Part shown: piece after piece, positions 62,610 through 64,000 of the stretch | Numbering within the stretch: position 1 is the first letter of the stretch | How the letters are laid out: each line of letters starts with the position of its first letter | Source of the DNA: Bradyrhizobium stylosanthis | GTDB lineage: Bacteria > Pseudomonadota > Alphaproteobacteria > Rhizobiales > Xanthobacteraceae | Direction: 5' to 3' | Length of the DNA stretch: 64,000 bases | Assembly (NCBI RefSeq): GCF_001641335.1 | Contig: NZ_LVEM01000008.1 | Coordinates: 118,210-182,209 of the forward strand | Translations under genes and position numbers: made by a program | The notes under the pieces: generated by a model | Told to the model about the DNA's origin: nothing | Databases searched by the model: none | The model's input: only the letters and a program-made list of their open reading frames with translations

Positions 62610-64000
62610 TTAGACCAGGTTCTGCTCGTGGAGCGTCAGCCAGAAATTGTCCATCGCATTGGTATGGACGTTCTCCAGAGTCCCGTTGTCATTCCAGGCC
62701 ACGGCGTTGCCGTCCTGAGAGACCACCAGCTGGTTCTGATTGAACCACATCAGGGCATTCTTGATGTCCTCGCCGTTGATGCCGGTCACTCCATTGATCG
62801 TCTGATCGCCCCCCCACGTCTTGGTGCCTGCTCCCAGGTAGAACTGGTTGCCGCTGGTACCCCACTCGCCGCCGGTCAACACGCCGGCCTTGGACACCGT
62901 ACCCTGGCCAGATAGCGTACCGTCGGCAAGCACGCCGCCGGATGCCTTGAGCCAATCCACCGCCTCGGTGATCAGATTGTGCGGCTCGAGGTTGCCGGTG
63001 CCGTACTTGTTGAAGCCGTTGTTGATATCCAGCTGAGTGGCGATCGCCTGGGCCAGCATGATGGTGCGAGAATCGCCCAAGGTTGCGCCCGCCTCGATCG
63101 CTTGCGCAGCCTTCAGATCGACGAGCAAGGTGTGCCCAACCTCGGTTCCATCGGCCACGCCATTGTGGTTGAGGTCGCCGAGCAGCAGATAGCCATCGGT
63201 CCTCGGATTGGCTTCGGCGGGCACGTCGTTCGCGCTCGTCGTCTTACCCAACCCTGTCTTGCCGTCCCACGCCTCGGTATGGTTGGACCAGTATCCCTGG
63301 GTCAACTCGGCCGCCGGCTTGAACTGGAAGTTGGCGAAGTCCATGCCGGTCGTCTGATCGTGGCCCGACGTTCCCACGATGCTGTAACCACCGATGCCGG
63401 CGGTCTGAACGTAGCCGCTGGGCACCACCTCATAGACCTTGTCCCCGGCATAGGTGTAGTCGAGGTCGGTGAAGGAATAGTGGCCATTGGCGTCGGTTGT
63501 CGTCCAACGATCTCCTTCGCCTGCATCCCACTTGCCGTTGGAGTTGAGATCGGTCCAATTCAGGACACCGTTGTTGTTCAGATCGATGAAGATCTTGATG
63601 CCGGGGAGACCCGTGTCGTCATTCGTTATGCCGTCTCCGGTAAGGTCCTTGTACTTCGTTCCGGAAATATCAAACAGCACGAAGTTGGTGAAGTCGTTGT
63701 GCGCGTCGGTGCCGCCGCTGCCCGGGTTGTCGACGGTCTGCACCAGCGTGCCGGTCTGCTTGGAGTCGCCGGGAACGACTTCGTAGATGCTCTTGCCGAC
63801 GTCAGCCAGCGTCAGTCCGCCGATCGACCAGTTGCCGCTGGCATCCGTCGTCGTAAAGCGATGATCGCCAGCCGTGAATCCGGCGACACCGTCGTCTTCG
63901 ATGTAGATGGTCACCGGAGCATGCGACCACGGAGTATCGTCATTGGTCTTGCCGTTGCCGGTCAGGTCCTCATACTTCGTTCCGCTGATCGAGTAGTTCA
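62610..64000 (-). CDS. SdrD/Cna-B-repeat surface protein, C-terminal part (runs off right edge)
   Basis: At least 463 residues are visible; the frame is still open at 64000, so the GTG near 63914 is internal. Two B-type repeats are seen: ISGTKYEDLTGNGKTNDDT at the edge and ISGTKYKDLTGDGITNDDTG further on. Each leads to a TTTDA(S/N)G strand and YEVVP. Embedded Asp/Asn loops (DLNNNGVLNWTDLNSNG, DLNHNGVADG) look like calcium sites. The C-terminal 230 residues start with AELTQGYWSNHTEAWDGK and end in FWLTLHEQNLV, with no LPXTG or RTX. Such proteins are extracellular, and a type I or related route is possible. It converges on the subtilase gene, separated by the hairpin terminator. Confidence 0.85.
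   Translation of the reverse strand, partial: NYSISGTKYEDLTGNGKTNDDTPWSHAPVTIYIEDDGVAGFTAGDHRFTTTDASGNWSIGGLTLADVGKSIYEVVPGDSKQTGTLVQTVDNPGSGGTDAHNDFTNFVLFDISGTKYKDLTGDGITNDDTGLPGIKIFIDLNNNGVLNWTDLNSNGKWDAGEGDRWTTTDANGHYSFTDLDYTYAGDKVYEVVPSGYVQTAGIGGYSIVGTSGHDQTTGMDFANFQFKPAAELTQGYWSNHTEAWDGKTGLGKTTSANDVPAEANPRTDGYLLLGDLNHNGVADGTEVGHTLLVDLKAAQAIEAGATLGDSRTIMLAQAIATQLDINNGFNKYGTGNLEPHNLITEAVDWLKASGGVLADGTLSGQGTVSKAGVLTGGEWGTSGNQFYLGAGTKTWGGDQTINGVTGINGEDIKNALMWFNQNQLVVSQDGNAVAWNDNGTLENVHTNAMDNFWLTLHEQNLV

Noticed and set aside
1..64000. tRNA, rRNA, insertion sequence or phage attachment site
   Set aside because: None was recognised while reading; no tRNA-like T-loop/CCA context or transposase motif stood out.

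Overview
The window looks like chromosomal DNA of a high-GC alphaproteobacterium, most likely Bradyrhizobium or a close relative. The support is a Caulobacter/rhizobial-type cpa/tad pilus locus, the protein family content, and a structured 0.6-kb interspersed repeat at about 59150-59730 whose outer segment I recall from Bradyrhizobium genomes. The genus is an inference from memory, not a search. Almost everything recognisable acts at or beyond the cell envelope.

Layout. (1) 1-11174, minus strand: a Flp/Tad type IVc pilus locus. It runs from two near-identical flp pilin genes through cpaA, cpaB, cpaE, cpaF, tadB, tadC, tadE-like, tadG-like and tadE-like. After a 0.4-kb gap come the secretin gene cpaC and the first codons of the next gene (probably cpaD) at the left edge. 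Most junctions overlap by 1-4 nt. (2) 11701-14874: two polytopic membrane proteins, one GT87/DUF2029-like, around a decayed acyltransferase-3 fragment. (3) 14875-16501: a small-gene zone with a weak coiled-coil ORF, two small coupled proteins and a cold-shock-domain protein.

(4) 16590-52730, minus strand: the most unusual part. A 9,412-residue protein gene (24492-52730) is followed, all in one direction, by a SapC-family gene, a GAF-HlyD hybrid, a PqqD-like/M50/HlyD hybrid, a C-terminally shortened SecA-like ATPase and a small HlyD-type adaptor. The giant protein has no ordinary signal peptide. It starts with a basic region and an LEPR-XLL-type motif, continues as thousands of residues of beta-solenoid-like repeats, then calcium-binding RTX repeats, two lectin-like domains and a degenerate metallopeptidase-like tail. 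I read this block as a possible dedicated export and maturation system for a giant surface protein.

(5) 52731-58906: an XRE-type regulator, a small periplasmic protein, a lipoprotein, and a canonical type I secretion pair (HlyD-type adaptor and ABC exporter). (6) 60159-64000: a subtilase with P-domain and RTX repeats, a likely type I substrate, converging on an SdrD/Cna-B-repeat protein that runs off the right edge. A strong hairpin separates the two.

Working together: the pilus and the giant protein are candidate attachment factors. The type I pair plausibly exports the RTX subtilase and possibly the giant protein. Related AT-rich elements (CGAATTTAC-type and CTTAACTAC-type) lie upstream of the giant gene, the ABC operon, the subtilase and the XRE gene, which suggests shared control. 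No tRNA, rRNA, CRISPR array or insertion sequence was seen.
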